A DNA stretch of 64,000 nucleotides, from NCBI GenBank assembly GCA_964507025.1, contig CAZDOK010000009.1, positions 81,107 through 145,106 on the forward strand. The letters run 5' to 3'. Shown in pieces: positions 50,363-58,224 of the stretch. The position numbers and the translations under genes are program-made. The DNA is from Amarobacter sp964507025 (GTDB taxonomy: Bacteria; Chloroflexota; Dehalococcoidia; Tepidiformales; Tepidiformaceae). How positions within the stretch are numbered: the first letter of the stretch is position 1; the number at the start of each line of letters is the position of its first letter. The notes under the pieces were generated by a model. That model was not told the origin of the DNA. It saw only the letters and a program-made list of their open reading frames with translations, and did no database searches.

Positions 50363-51679
50363 TCAGGGGGTGGAGCGGAGCCCCCTGCCCCGGGTAATCG
50401 TCTTCAGGCCGAGGTACCAGGCGCCGCGCGTGTAGGCATCGAAGCGGCGCCGGTGCGGCGGCATCGCCCAGCTTTCGCCTGCCGTGCAGAAATCGGCCAG
50501 CGGCTCTACCGCCACATCCCAGGCGAGCTCGCCGGCGATGCGCCCCAGGTTCTCTCGGCACTGTCCCGCGAACTCGGCGTCGTCGAGCAGCCGCTCGATG
50601 CCCGCCACCACCGCGTCGACATCGCGCTCCGGGACGGTGATCCCCAGCGGGTCATCCCCCACGCGCTCAGCGAGCACGTCGCCGCGCGTGCAGAGCAGCG
50701 GCACCCGCGCCCGGAAGAGGTCGACGTAGCGCGTGCGGAAGGCGAAGCGGCTCTCGACGTTTTCGTAGCCGAGGCAAACGCTCGCGTCAGCCTCGGCCAG
50801 GTAGTCGTCGATCCGTTCGTAGGGCACCCAGCCGGAAAGCACGAACACGTTCCGGTTTTCGAGCCCGAGCTCGCGCGCCAGGTCGATTGCCCGTTTCGTC
50901 ACGCCGGCCTCCGGCCCGAATGCGTAGTCCGGGTGGTTCACACCCATGAACACGAGCTTGACCTCGGGGCGGCGGCTGGCCAGGCGGTCCATCGCCTGGA
51001 GGAGCGTGGTGGCGTCGTTCCACTCGGTGATGCCGCCGTTCCAGAGCAGCACGCGATCGCCGGGCTCGATGCCGGGCACCACGCCCCGGAGCACCGGCCC
51101 GCGCGCGTCGAGAGGCCGCTGCGAGACGCCATACGGAACGATGTCGATGAACTTGCGGAGCGAAGGGTCGCGCTCGTACATGTCGGGCGGGACGAGGGCG
51201 AGGGCCATCAGCATGCCGATCCACATGTCGCGCTGGCGCTCATCGGCGCAGAACATGAAGTCGGCGAGGGTGAGCTGCATGTTGAGGTACCAGCGGTTGC
51301 TGGCCATCCAGGTGCGGCGGAGGTTGGGCGGGAAGTCGCGGCGCGAAAGCTCCATCCACTCCACGTAGAGCGGGGTGAAGGCATCGAGGGCCAGCAGGGT
51401 CTTGCCCATGAGCCGGGCGAACTGGGGCGGGAAGTTCCGCGAGACGGTGACATCGTGGTTGCCGGCGAGGAAGGCGGCCTGGGCGTTGGTTTCCCATGCC
51501 TGCATGCGCACGTTCGGCGCTGGCAGCGCGATCTCGCCCCGGTCGCCGGGGATGGCGAGGGTGATTTCGTCGTCCGGGAGGGCCCGGCCGAGGGCGCCGG
51601 CGAGCTGGTAGGCGCGGATGCCGGGGGAGGCCATTTTGGGCCCGACGGCCGCGCGGGAGAGCACGAGGATTTTGGTCAT
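50363..51679 (-). CDS. Glycosyltransferase (GT4-like), second of paralogous pair
   Basis: 438 aa GT-B fold enzyme. KILVLSRAAVGPKMASPGIRAY at the start, IEPGDRVLLWNGGITEWNDA, and the C-terminal donor-site region from ERIDDYLAEADASVCLG to GDVLAERVGDDPLGITV. It shares the order of motifs and several strings with the upstream glycosyltransferase (ADERQRDMWIGML against NERQRDSYIGMM). Probably acts in cell-envelope glycan synthesis. ATG overlaps the hicB stop by 4 nt, so it may be translated by coupling. Confidence 0.87.
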   Translation of the reverse strand: MTKILVLSRAAVGPKMASPGIRAYQLAGALGRALPDDEITLAIPGDRGEIALPAPNVRMQAWETNAQAAFLAGNHDVTVSRNFPPQFARLMGKTLLALDAFTPLYVEWMELSRRDFPPNLRRTWMASNRWYLNMQLTLADFMFCADERQRDMWIGMLMALALVPPDMYERDPSLRKFIDIVPYGVSQRPLDARGPVLRGVVPGIEPGDRVLLWNGGITEWNDATTLLQAMDRLASRRPEVKLVFMGVNHPDYAFGPEAGVTKRAIDLARELGLENRNVFVLSGWVPYERIDDYLAEADASVCLGYENVESRFAFRTRYVDLFRARVPLLCTRGDVLAERVGDDPLGITVPERDVDAVVAGIERLLDDAEFAGQCRENLGRIAGELAWDVAVEPLADFCTAGESWAMPPHRRRFDAYTRGAWYLGLKTITRGRGLRSTP

Positions 51680-51930
51680 GCGGACAGCCGGACCGGGCCC
51701 GCCGCGGGGTCGGGGATCGGTATGGAGTTCTTCAGGGCAGCTTCGAGCCAGGCAGCGATCGCTTCGTCGAGGTTAGTGAGGGCCTCAGCGGCGGTCTCGC
51801 CGGCCGTGTAACACCCGGGCAGCTCCGGGACCTCTCCGAGGTAGCCCTCGATGGGCTCACCCGTGATGACGCGGTGGTAGGGCATCTTCAGCCGGCGCTG
51901 GACTTCGTTCTCGATCTCTTCAGGCGTCAT
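51676..51930 (-). CDS. hicB: HicB family antitoxin
   Basis: 84 aa. The HicB core PYHRVITGEPIEGYLGEVPE, then LPGCYTAGETAAEALTNLDE and AIAAWLEAALKN, is a partial RNase H-like fold. A helix-turn-helix domain is missing, so it is the short HicB form. Its ATG overlaps the corrected hicA stop (ATGA), the usual hicAB layout. HicB neutralises HicA. Confidence 0.87.
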   Translation of the reverse strand: MTPEEIENEVQRRLKMPYHRVITGEPIEGYLGEVPELPGCYTAGETAAEALTNLDEAIAAWLEAALKNSIPIPDPAAGPVRLSA

Positions 51931-52156
51931 TCGTCATCCCTGGTCGCGTCGAGGGCCTTCCGGACGTACACCGCGAGAACGCGCGGGGGCGGAACGGAAT
52001 CACCAGAAGGTGTTCGCCAGGCCGTTTGTACGTGTGGTGGCTTCCGCGAATAGTATCAAGTTCCCAGTCATAGAGACGAAGCAATCTATCCAGCTCCTCG
52101 AAACGGACGTCGGCGGGCCTGGCTGCGAGCCGGCGGCGGAACTCCTTCCTATCCAC
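51927..52156 (-). pseudogene. hicA: hicA toxin gene with a single-base frameshift
   Basis: N-terminal frame gives a normal HicA: RKEFRRRLAARPADVRFEEL, RLYDWELDTIRGSHHTYKRP, EHLLVIPF with the GSHH catalytic His. After the GGGGG run (51985-51989 on the + strand) the frame drifts. One added base restores PRVLAVYVRKALDATRDDE and a TGA overlapping the hicB ATG by 4 nt. The corrected product is 76 aa, the family length. HicA is an mRNA interferase. It may be a true inactivating mutation or a homopolymer error. GTG 52156 start overlaps the upstream gene by 8 nt. Confidence 0.75.
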
Positions 52157-53564
52157 CAGCGGCCGGCATTCCGGCCTCACCTCCTTCCGCCGTTTGCGCT
52201 TGTCGCGCGGCCCTCGCCCGTTCGGCGGCCTTCTCTCTGCGATCCCGCTCGCGGTCCTTCCCCTTGTCGCGGTTATCCAGCACCTGGAAGATGGCGCGCC
52301 GCGTCACGTAGGTGAACACGCGTTGCACCAGCCCCGGGAAGCGCTCCCACTTCGGCGACACCGGCGGCCGATCGTCCGCGCAGAAGCGGATGAGCGGCTC
52401 CATCGTCACATCCCACTGGAGCGAGGCCCGCGCCGCGGCCAGGTTCGCCTTGCAGCGCGCGTGGAACTCCCGATCGTCGATCAGCTTCTCGATGGCGCGC
52501 GCGAGCGCCTGCGGGTCCTCTTCCGGCACCACCAGACCCCAGCCGTTCCTGGCCACTTCCTCGGCCAGCACGTCGCCATGCGTGCAGATGAACGGGAGCT
52601 CGGCCCAGATGAGGTCGACGAAGCGCGTGCGGTGGCTGTAGCGGGTCTCCAGGTTGTCGAAGTAGGAGCAGACCGAGATATCGGCTTCCTGCACATAGCG
52701 CTTCGCGGTCTCGTGCGAGACCCAGCCTTCCTCGAAGAAGACGGTCCGGTTGAGCTGGCCGTTGCGCTCGGCGATCGCCTTGGCATCCTGGAAGCGCACG
52801 CCCTTGCCCAGGTCCTTGATGCCCGGGTAGGAGGCGCCCAGGAAGAGCAGCTTGATGTCGTCGCGGCCGAGGAGACGCAGCGCCTCAAGCAGCGTCGCCG
52901 GGTCGTACCACTGGATGATGCCGCCATTCCAGATGATGACCCGGTCGCTCTCCTTGAACCCGGGGTGGACGCCCCGGAACACGTTCCGCCCCGGCTCGGG
53001 CAGCTCCGGCCGGATGCCGTGTGGAGCCGAATCGATGTAGCGGCGCAGCGTGGCGTCCGTGTCGTAGGCGTTCGGCGAGATGAGCCCGAGCGAGACCATC
53101 ATGCCGATGTAGCTATCGCGCTGCCGCTCGTTGCAGGTCAGGACGAAGTCGGCCATGGTCAGCTGCATGGCGAGCACCGTGCGGGTGCGCTGTACCCAGG
53201 CGTGGCGCTTGTAGCCCTGGTGGTGCTGCCGCCCGACCTCCATCCACTCCATGGCGTACTGCGAAAACAGGTCCACCACGATCCGCCGCCACGGGAAGAA
53301 GGCCGCCAGGTGCGGCGGCAGTCCCGATGAGATGACGATATCGTGCCGCGCGACGAGCCCGAGGAGGTTGCGCGCGCTCCAGCGCACCACCTCGAAGGCG
53401 CCATCGGCCGGCTGCTCGAAGTCGTGGTTGGGCGCCCCGAGGGTGACGCGCGCGCCCGGCACGTGCTCGGCGAGCACGCGCGCCTGCGCCGTGGCCCGGA
53501 TGCCAGGCGCCGACATGTGGCTGCCAAGGTGTCCGCGGGCAAGGATGAGGATGCGGGGACCCAT
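52149..53564 (-). CDS. Glycosyltransferase (GT4-like), first of paralogous pair
   Basis: 471 aa GT-B enzyme: RILILARGHLGSHMSAPGIR, SQYAMEWMEVGRQHHQ, NERQRDSYIGMMVSL, DRVIIWNGGIIQWYDPATLL, and a donor-site region with FDNLETRYSHRTRFVDLI. The last 45 residues are a highly charged Lys/Arg/Glu/Ala tail. Paralogue of the enzyme at 50363-51679, separated from it by hicAB. ATG 53564 lies 8 nt after TACGCT (53578-53573). Confidence 0.88.
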   Translation of the reverse strand: MGPRILILARGHLGSHMSAPGIRATAQARVLAEHVPGARVTLGAPNHDFEQPADGAFEVVRWSARNLLGLVARHDIVISSGLPPHLAAFFPWRRIVVDLFSQYAMEWMEVGRQHHQGYKRHAWVQRTRTVLAMQLTMADFVLTCNERQRDSYIGMMVSLGLISPNAYDTDATLRRYIDSAPHGIRPELPEPGRNVFRGVHPGFKESDRVIIWNGGIIQWYDPATLLEALRLLGRDDIKLLFLGASYPGIKDLGKGVRFQDAKAIAERNGQLNRTVFFEEGWVSHETAKRYVQEADISVCSYFDNLETRYSHRTRFVDLIWAELPFICTHGDVLAEEVARNGWGLVVPEEDPQALARAIEKLIDDREFHARCKANLAAARASLQWDVTMEPLIRFCADDRPPVSPKWERFPGLVQRVFTYVTRRAIFQVLDNRDKGKDRERDRREKAAERARAARQAQTAEGGEAGMPAAGG

Positions 53565-53656
53565 CGCGCCGAAGCGTACCGGGAGTCGGGGGAAGGGAGA
53601 AGTGACGCCGCGCATCCAGCGCGTAAGATCCTGCCGGCCCAGGCTGTCCCACCTCC

Positions 53657-54205
53657 ATGCAGCAATCACCCATCACCCGGCCGTCCTCCCTGTCCGTTCC
53701 AGCCGTCCTTGGCCGCTTGCTCCGCCTGGGCTTCGCATGGGGGGCCATCGCCCTCGGCGCGTGGATGCTCCGCAAGGGGATCACCGGACACGCATACCCC
53801 TATGCCAGCGGGTGGGTGGTGAGCGGCGGGCTCGTGCTCTGGTTCGGCGCCCTCTTGGTTCGCGGCGACCTCCGCCGGCTCCTGAGTTCCGAGTGGCTCG
53901 GCCTGCGAGGGACGGCGCTCGACGCTCCCGGGTGCTGGCTCGACCGGTCGTTTTCCATGGCGCTGGTTTTCCTCCCGGCGGCCCTGCTCTGGTGGTACGT
54001 GTTCGAAGCACCGAACCGTGCCATCGACGCGCCGGTTTCGCTGCAGATGTGCTCGGGCGCCCGGGCCGCGGTGCGCGATTGCCAGCAGGCAACTCCCCGG
54101 GGCACCTTCCCGCTCGCTGCCGCCGCCACGATCCTCGCGATCTATGCCGCCATCCGGCTCTTCTTCCACTGGCGCAGTGGGGCGCCTCGCGACTGGACCG
54201 TGTAG
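53657..54205 (+). CDS. Membrane protein, first of paralogous pair
   Basis: 182 aa, four membrane segments (about 17-37, 52-70, 98-118, 150-168) with a periplasmic loop holding two Cys (MCSGARAAVRDCQQ). It resembles the next gene in order of segments (WYVFEAPNRAID against WYSIEAANRPSR). TAAGAT (53624-53629) is the probable -10. Unknown function. Confidence 0.7.
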   Translation: MQQSPITRPSSLSVPAVLGRLLRLGFAWGAIALGAWMLRKGITGHAYPYASGWVVSGGLVLWFGALLVRGDLRRLLSSEWLGLRGTALDAPGCWLDRSFSMALVFLPAALLWWYVFEAPNRAIDAPVSLQMCSGARAAVRDCQQATPRGTFPLAAAATILAIYAAIRLFFHWRSGAPRDWTV

Positions 54206-54276
54206 CCCTCCCCCCGCTGTAAGATTCGCGCCACTCGCCGGTCCTATCCGCAGAACACACACGACGGGGCGCCGCG

Positions 54277-55059
54277 ATGCTCTTCGAAACCTTCCGCATG
54301 ATCTTCGACCGGGCACCGGGTGGGCCCGGGTCACTCCGGCGCGCATTCGATTGGACCGTGACCTTCGCGGTCACCGCCGCGGGCACGCTGCTTCTGCGCG
54401 ACGCAATGGCCGGCCGCGAGTACCCCTGGAGCCAGGGCAAGGTCTTCTTCGGAGCCGTGCTCGTCTGGATAGCGGCCATCCGCGCCCGTAACGGCGTGGC
54501 CCGGCTCCTCCGCGGCCGCGCAACCGGCGATGCGCTCGGCTGGCTCGTGTCCCGCCTGGACCGGGCGCTCATCCTGGTGCTGGTCTGGTTCCCGGGGCTG
54601 GCCGTCGGCTGGTACTCGATTGAGGCCGCCAACCGCCCCTCGCGGAACTCCCGCGGCCAGGACATCTGCGACGTCTCCAGCGCCCAGTTCTGCGTCTCGG
54701 GGCCGCGCGCCCTTATCCCGTGGGCGATCATCCTGCTCGTGTTCTCCGCATTCGCCACCTGGTTCTTCCTGCGGAGCTGGGGCAGCGCCCGCCGTCGCGA
54801 TCCGGCGGCGCCGAGCCACCCGGCGCAGGCCGCCCGCGAACGTGTCGAGCGCATCATCCCCGAAAACGACCCCGCCGCACCCGGCCCGGTCGAGACTTAC
54901 AACCCGCGCGAACGCCTGCGCCCCGCCGACCCCGACTTCGAGAGCGGTATGGCCCGGCTTTCGGAGCTCGTCCGGATGAAGCAGGGCGGCCACATCACCG
55001 AGGAGGAGTTCGAGCAGTTGAAGCGCGAGATCGTCCTGCAGGTGACGGACGGGGCCTGA
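54277..55059 (+). CDS. Membrane protein with C-terminal SHOCT domain, second of pair
   Basis: 260 aa. Four membrane helices as in the preceding gene, two Cys in the matching loop (ICDVSSAQFCVSG), then a cytoplasmic tail ending in a SHOCT short helical domain (MARLSELVRMKQGGHITEEE, then FEQLKREIV). SHOCT motifs mediate oligomerisation. TAAGAT (54220-54225) upstream. The first gene lacks SHOCT. Confidence 0.75.
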   Translation: MLFETFRMIFDRAPGGPGSLRRAFDWTVTFAVTAAGTLLLRDAMAGREYPWSQGKVFFGAVLVWIAAIRARNGVARLLRGRATGDALGWLVSRLDRALILVLVWFPGLAVGWYSIEAANRPSRNSRGQDICDVSSAQFCVSGPRALIPWAIILLVFSAFATWFFLRSWGSARRRDPAAPSHPAQAARERVERIIPENDPAAPGPVETYNPRERLRPADPDFESGMARLSELVRMKQGGHITEEEFEQLKREIVLQVTDGA

Positions 55060-55183
55060 GCCCCGAAAGGGTGGGGCCACCTGATCATGCGGAGCCCAGG
55101 CCTCGAGTCCGCTCTGTTCGAGGATCAGTAGCGCGGCATTTCCCGTAGACTGCGCGCGTAGACACGCGCTCACGGGAGCACCC

Positions 55184-56518
55184 ATGCCTTTCACCGACCG
55201 CTACGGCCTCGCCCTCACCACCTCATCCGCCAGGGCCGCCGAACTGTACTCCGTGGGGCTCGACCACTCCCTCGCAGCCGAGGCCCAGGCTGAACAATGC
55301 TTCGCTACCGCGCGCGAGGAAGACCCCGGATTCGCACTGGCCCACATCGCCGAGGCGCGCATGCTCCAGTTCCGGGGCAGGCCGGCCGAGGCGAAGGCCG
55401 CCGCCACCCGCGCCCGCGAGCTCGCGCCCGCCGCCACGCGCCGCGAACAGCAGCACATCGACTGCATCGCCACCGCCGTCGATGGCGACCCGGTCGGGGC
55501 GCTCGCCAGGCTTCGCGCACACATCGCCGAGTTCCCGCTCGATGCATTCGTCCTCTCCCAGGCATGCGGTGTGTACGGGCTCATCGGCTTCAGCGGGCGG
55601 CTCGAACGAAACGAGGAACAGCTCGCCCTGCTCGAACCGCTGGCCAACGCCTACGCCGACGACTGGTGGTTCCTCTCGCAGATCGCCTTCGCCTACAACG
55701 AGCTGTTCCGCCACGAAGAGGCGCGGCGCGCCGTCGAGCGCTCCCTCGCGGGCTACGAACGCAACGGCCACGCCTCCCACACGGTCGCCCACATCGCCTA
55801 CGAAACCGGCGACGGCGAGGGCGGCGCGGCCTTCATGCGCGAATGGCTCATCGGCTACGATCCCGCCCACCAGCTCTACGGCCACAACCACTGGCACCTG
55901 GCCCTCTTCGAGCTCGCCGCGGGGAACCTGGACCGCGTGCTCAAGCTCTACGACTCGGTCATCCGGCCGTCTGTTGCGACCTCCTCGGCGCTCGGAACGA
56001 TCGCCGACGCGGCCTCGTTGCTCTGGCGCTGCACGCTCACCGATCGCCCGGCGAGCGAACTCCCCTGGGACGAAGTGGCCGAGTTCGCGGCGCGCTCGTT
56101 TCCGCGCTCGAGCATGGTCTGGGCCGATGCGCACTGCATGATCGCGTGGTGCGCCACGAACGACCATGCGCGCCTCACCACCCTCGTCGGGCAGCTGCGC
56201 GACCGCTCGGCGGGTGGCAAGGTCTACGCCGGCCCGATGCTGCTCACCCTCGCCGAGGGCTACTCGGCCTTCGCCGCGGGCGAGTGGAACCTCGCCGCCA
56301 ACCTCTTCGAAACGGCGGCGCCCGAGGTCATCCGCCTGGGCGGCAGCCACGCCCAGCGCGACGTGTTCGAGGAGACGCTCATCGAGACCAACCTCCGCGC
56401 CGGACGCATCGAACGCGCCAGGAGCCTGCTCGAACAGCGGCTCGATCGGCGCCCCAATGGCCGCGACGCGCGCTGGCTCTCCAACATCAACGAGCGCTAC
56501 GCCGCGGCTCCCGTCTGA
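55184..56518 (+). CDS. TPR repeat protein, TTC38-like
   Basis: 444 aa all-helical soluble protein. TPR-like helix pairs across the length, including ALAHIAEARMLQFRGRPAEA and LAEGYSAFAAGEWNLAANLF. The central HASHTVAHIAYETGDGEGGA and YGHNHWHLALFELAAGN segments are typical of the TTC38 family. The role is unknown; it may be a scaffold. TAGACT (55146-55151) is a possible -10. Confidence 0.8.
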   Translation: MPFTDRYGLALTTSSARAAELYSVGLDHSLAAEAQAEQCFATAREEDPGFALAHIAEARMLQFRGRPAEAKAAATRARELAPAATRREQQHIDCIATAVDGDPVGALARLRAHIAEFPLDAFVLSQACGVYGLIGFSGRLERNEEQLALLEPLANAYADDWWFLSQIAFAYNELFRHEEARRAVERSLAGYERNGHASHTVAHIAYETGDGEGGAAFMREWLIGYDPAHQLYGHNHWHLALFELAAGNLDRVLKLYDSVIRPSVATSSALGTIADAASLLWRCTLTDRPASELPWDEVAEFAARSFPRSSMVWADAHCMIAWCATNDHARLTTLVGQLRDRSAGGKVYAGPMLLTLAEGYSAFAAGEWNLAANLFETAAPEVIRLGGSHAQRDVFEETLIETNLRAGRIERARSLLEQRLDRRPNGRDARWLSNINERYAAAPV

Positions 56519-56655
56519 GCCCACCAGGGCCCCCTCGGCTCTGTGAAGATTTCGCGCTGTTATGCGGATGAAATGCGCGCGTGTCCTTTCGCAGCACCTC
56601 CGTGATGCGGCCGGGTCCACCATGGCCGACAGCGCCCCGCAAAGGAGGAACCGCC

Positions 56656-57012
56656 ATGAGCACGACATCCAACATCCAGCGCCCGGCGGTCGGCGCATCG
56701 GTCTGGACGAACGACGGCAAACAGTTCGGCTACGTGAAGGAGGTGAGGGGCGACTACTTCAAGGTCGACATCCCCTGGGCCCCGGACTACTGGCTGGCCT
56801 GCGCTCACATCGCACAGGTCGATGGCCCGCGCGCCATCCTCCGCCTCCGCACGGATGAGATCGACGACCACCGGCTCGAACAGCCCGGCCTCGAGGCGAT
56901 CGAGGAGCATGCGCCCACGCTCTTCACCCCCACCGAGGTGGCCAGTCAACGGGAGCGGATGGAACGAGAGCTCGAACTGCAGAAGGAGCGGATGCGGGCT
57001 GGCCTGCAGTAG
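56656..57012 (+). CDS. PRC-barrel/DUF2171-like protein
   Basis: 118 aa. GASVWTNDGKQFGYVKEVRG, then DYFKVDIPWAPDYWL, is a small barrel of the DUF2171/PRC type; the C-terminal 30 residues are a charged helix (RERMERELELQKERMRAGLQ). Near-perfect Shine-Dalgarno AAAGGAGG (56641-56648) at 7 nt suggests high expression. Followed by a strong terminator. Confidence 0.78.
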   Translation: MSTTSNIQRPAVGASVWTNDGKQFGYVKEVRGDYFKVDIPWAPDYWLACAHIAQVDGPRAILRLRTDEIDDHRLEQPGLEAIEEHAPTLFTPTEVASQRERMERELELQKERMRAGLQ

Positions 57013-57035
57013 CCCACAGCCCGCTCCAGCCTCCA

Positions 57036-57071
57036 CGGGCGGCTCCCCCCACCGGAGCCGCCCGTTTTTTT
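57036..57071 (+). terminator. Rho-independent terminator
   Basis: CGGGCGGCTCC (57036-57046), loop, GGAGCCGCCCG (57054-57064), then seven T. The only textbook U-tract terminator I see in the window. Confidence 0.93.
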
Positions 57072-57160
57072 GTGCCAGCTGCTGACGCCCTGCCACCGGT
57101 GTATAGGAACTGACCCGCTGGCGCGCGACGGTGGCGAGACCACTCTCCGGAGGTCTCGCG

Positions 57161-57322
57161 ATGGCAATCACGGCCCTCGACCCCGCGTTCTCCTCGCCGC
57201 CCTGGCTCCGCGCGCTCGCCATCCTCGCCCGGGCCGCGGTCATGCTCCCGGCCGCCGCCCTGCGCCACCCGGGACAGCGACTCGCCATCGGCCGCGCCAG
57301 CGGCCGGGTGGTGCTCCGATGA
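57161..57322 (+). CDS. Small hydrophobic hypothetical protein
   Basis: 53 aa with one amphipathic/hydrophobic helix (LRALAILARAAVMLPAAALR) and a basic C-terminus. ATG 57161 with GGAGGT upstream. Its stop overlaps the next ATG (ATGA, 57319-57322), so the two are coupled. Confidence 0.55.
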   Translation: MAITALDPAFSSPPWLRALAILARAAVMLPAAALRHPGQRLAIGRASGRVVLR

Positions 57323-57525
57323 GCGAGGACGTGCCGGTCGGCCGGCTGGTCTCGATCATCGTTGCCGTCCTCGCGGCCGCGCTCCTCCTCTCGCTCGCGG
57401 GCCTGGTCATGCTCGGCGCCACCGGCGGCGATGCGGGCGTCAGCACAACCCTGACACACATCATCGAGACCGTGCTGGGCGTGTTTGTCGGCATCGCGGC
57501 GGGGCGGCTCGCCGGCGAGGAGTAG
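57319..57525 (+). CDS. Small two-helix membrane protein
   Basis: 68 aa with two membrane helices (about 9-30 and 45-63) and a short acidic end (AAGRLAGEE). Holin-like in size and topology, but without further phage context. Translationally coupled to the preceding small gene. Unknown function. Confidence 0.6.
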   Translation: MSEDVPVGRLVSIIVAVLAAALLLSLAGLVMLGATGGDAGVSTTLTHIIETVLGVFVGIAAGRLAGEE

Positions 57526-57539
57526 GCGGCTTCAAACCG

Positions 57540-57875
57540 CTACAACTGGAGCGTTATCCTCAGCGCTGCTTCAACGGACCGCAGAGAAGCCGGCGAGAGG
57601 GCGCCCCACCGGCGCAACAGACGCGTCTTGGAAAGCACCCGTATGTGTTCCGTGCGCGCCACCGACTCAGCCGGCAAGCCACCGTCCCCCTCGGGGATCA
57701 CCACCTGGCTTGGGAGGAGCCGGGAACCCCGGCTACGCGTGAGGGGTACCGCAACAACGTGCGTCCTGGTGTTGTTCAGACTGTCGCGCGAAACGATGAC
57801 CACTGGCCGCGTGCCTGCCTGCTCTGAGCCCTCCACCGGGTCCAGCCGGGCGAGGTACACATCACCCCGGTTCAC
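57540..57875 (-). CDS. mazF: MazF/PemK family mRNA interferase
   Basis: 111 aa toxin with the PemK/MazF barrel: MNRGDVYLARLDPVEGSEQA, GTRPVVIVSRDSLNN, VVAVPLTRS and the C-terminal SVEAALRITLQL. It cleaves mRNA at short motifs in relatives. ATG overlaps the antitoxin stop by 4 nt. Confidence 0.93.
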   Translation of the reverse strand: MNRGDVYLARLDPVEGSEQAGTRPVVIVSRDSLNNTRTHVVAVPLTRSRGSRLLPSQVVIPEGDGGLPAESVARTEHIRVLSKTRLLRRWGALSPASLRSVEAALRITLQL

Positions 57876-58177
57876 TCGCCCCAGCCACCGTCAGCTTCAT
57901 TGAGCGCCGACCAGCTCTCCCGGTCGGCGCCGGCAAAGGCCGCATGGAGTTCGCGCTCTTCGGCCGCGAGATCCGGGTCGTTGGCCAGTTCGTAGAACGT
58001 CCGGTCGATTTCCTCTTCTTGCCGCCGCGCAAGCTCAGCGCTCAGCGCTTCGATGATCAACGCCGTGCGCGAGGTGGTTTGCCGCCTCGCGACAAGGGCA
58101 TCGACCCGGGCAAGCAGATCCGCCGGGAGCGCGACTGTGGTTCGCACGACGGCACGCCGTGATTCGCTGATGACCAT
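57872..58177 (-). CDS. mazE: MazE-like ribbon-helix-helix antitoxin
   Basis: 101 aa. N-terminal ribbon-helix-helix VVRTTVALPADLLARVDALV with TSRTALIIEALSAELA, followed by an acidic toxin-binding tail. Such antitoxins repress their own operon. ATG with GGGGAGG at 7 nt, the Shine-Dalgarno lying within the operator palindrome directly upstream. Confidence 0.88.
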   Translation of the reverse strand: MVISESRRAVVRTTVALPADLLARVDALVARRQTTSRTALIIEALSAELARRQEEEIDRTFYELANDPDLAAEERELHAAFAGADRESWSALNEADGGWGE

Positions 58178-58179
58178 AA

Positions 58180-58201
58180 TGATGCCTCCCCAGGCATCAT
58201 A
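58180..58201. promoter_or_regulatory. Operator palindrome of mazEF
   Basis: ATGATGCCT-CCCC-AGGCATCAT, perfect 9-bp arms with a 4-bp spacer, 3 nt upstream of the antitoxin start codon. It overlaps a -10-like TATGAT (58203-58198) on the operon strand and contains the Shine-Dalgarno, so binding of the antitoxin, or folding of the transcript, would block expression. Confidence 0.75.
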
Positions 58202-58224
58202 TCATGCGTCAACCCGGGCACGGC

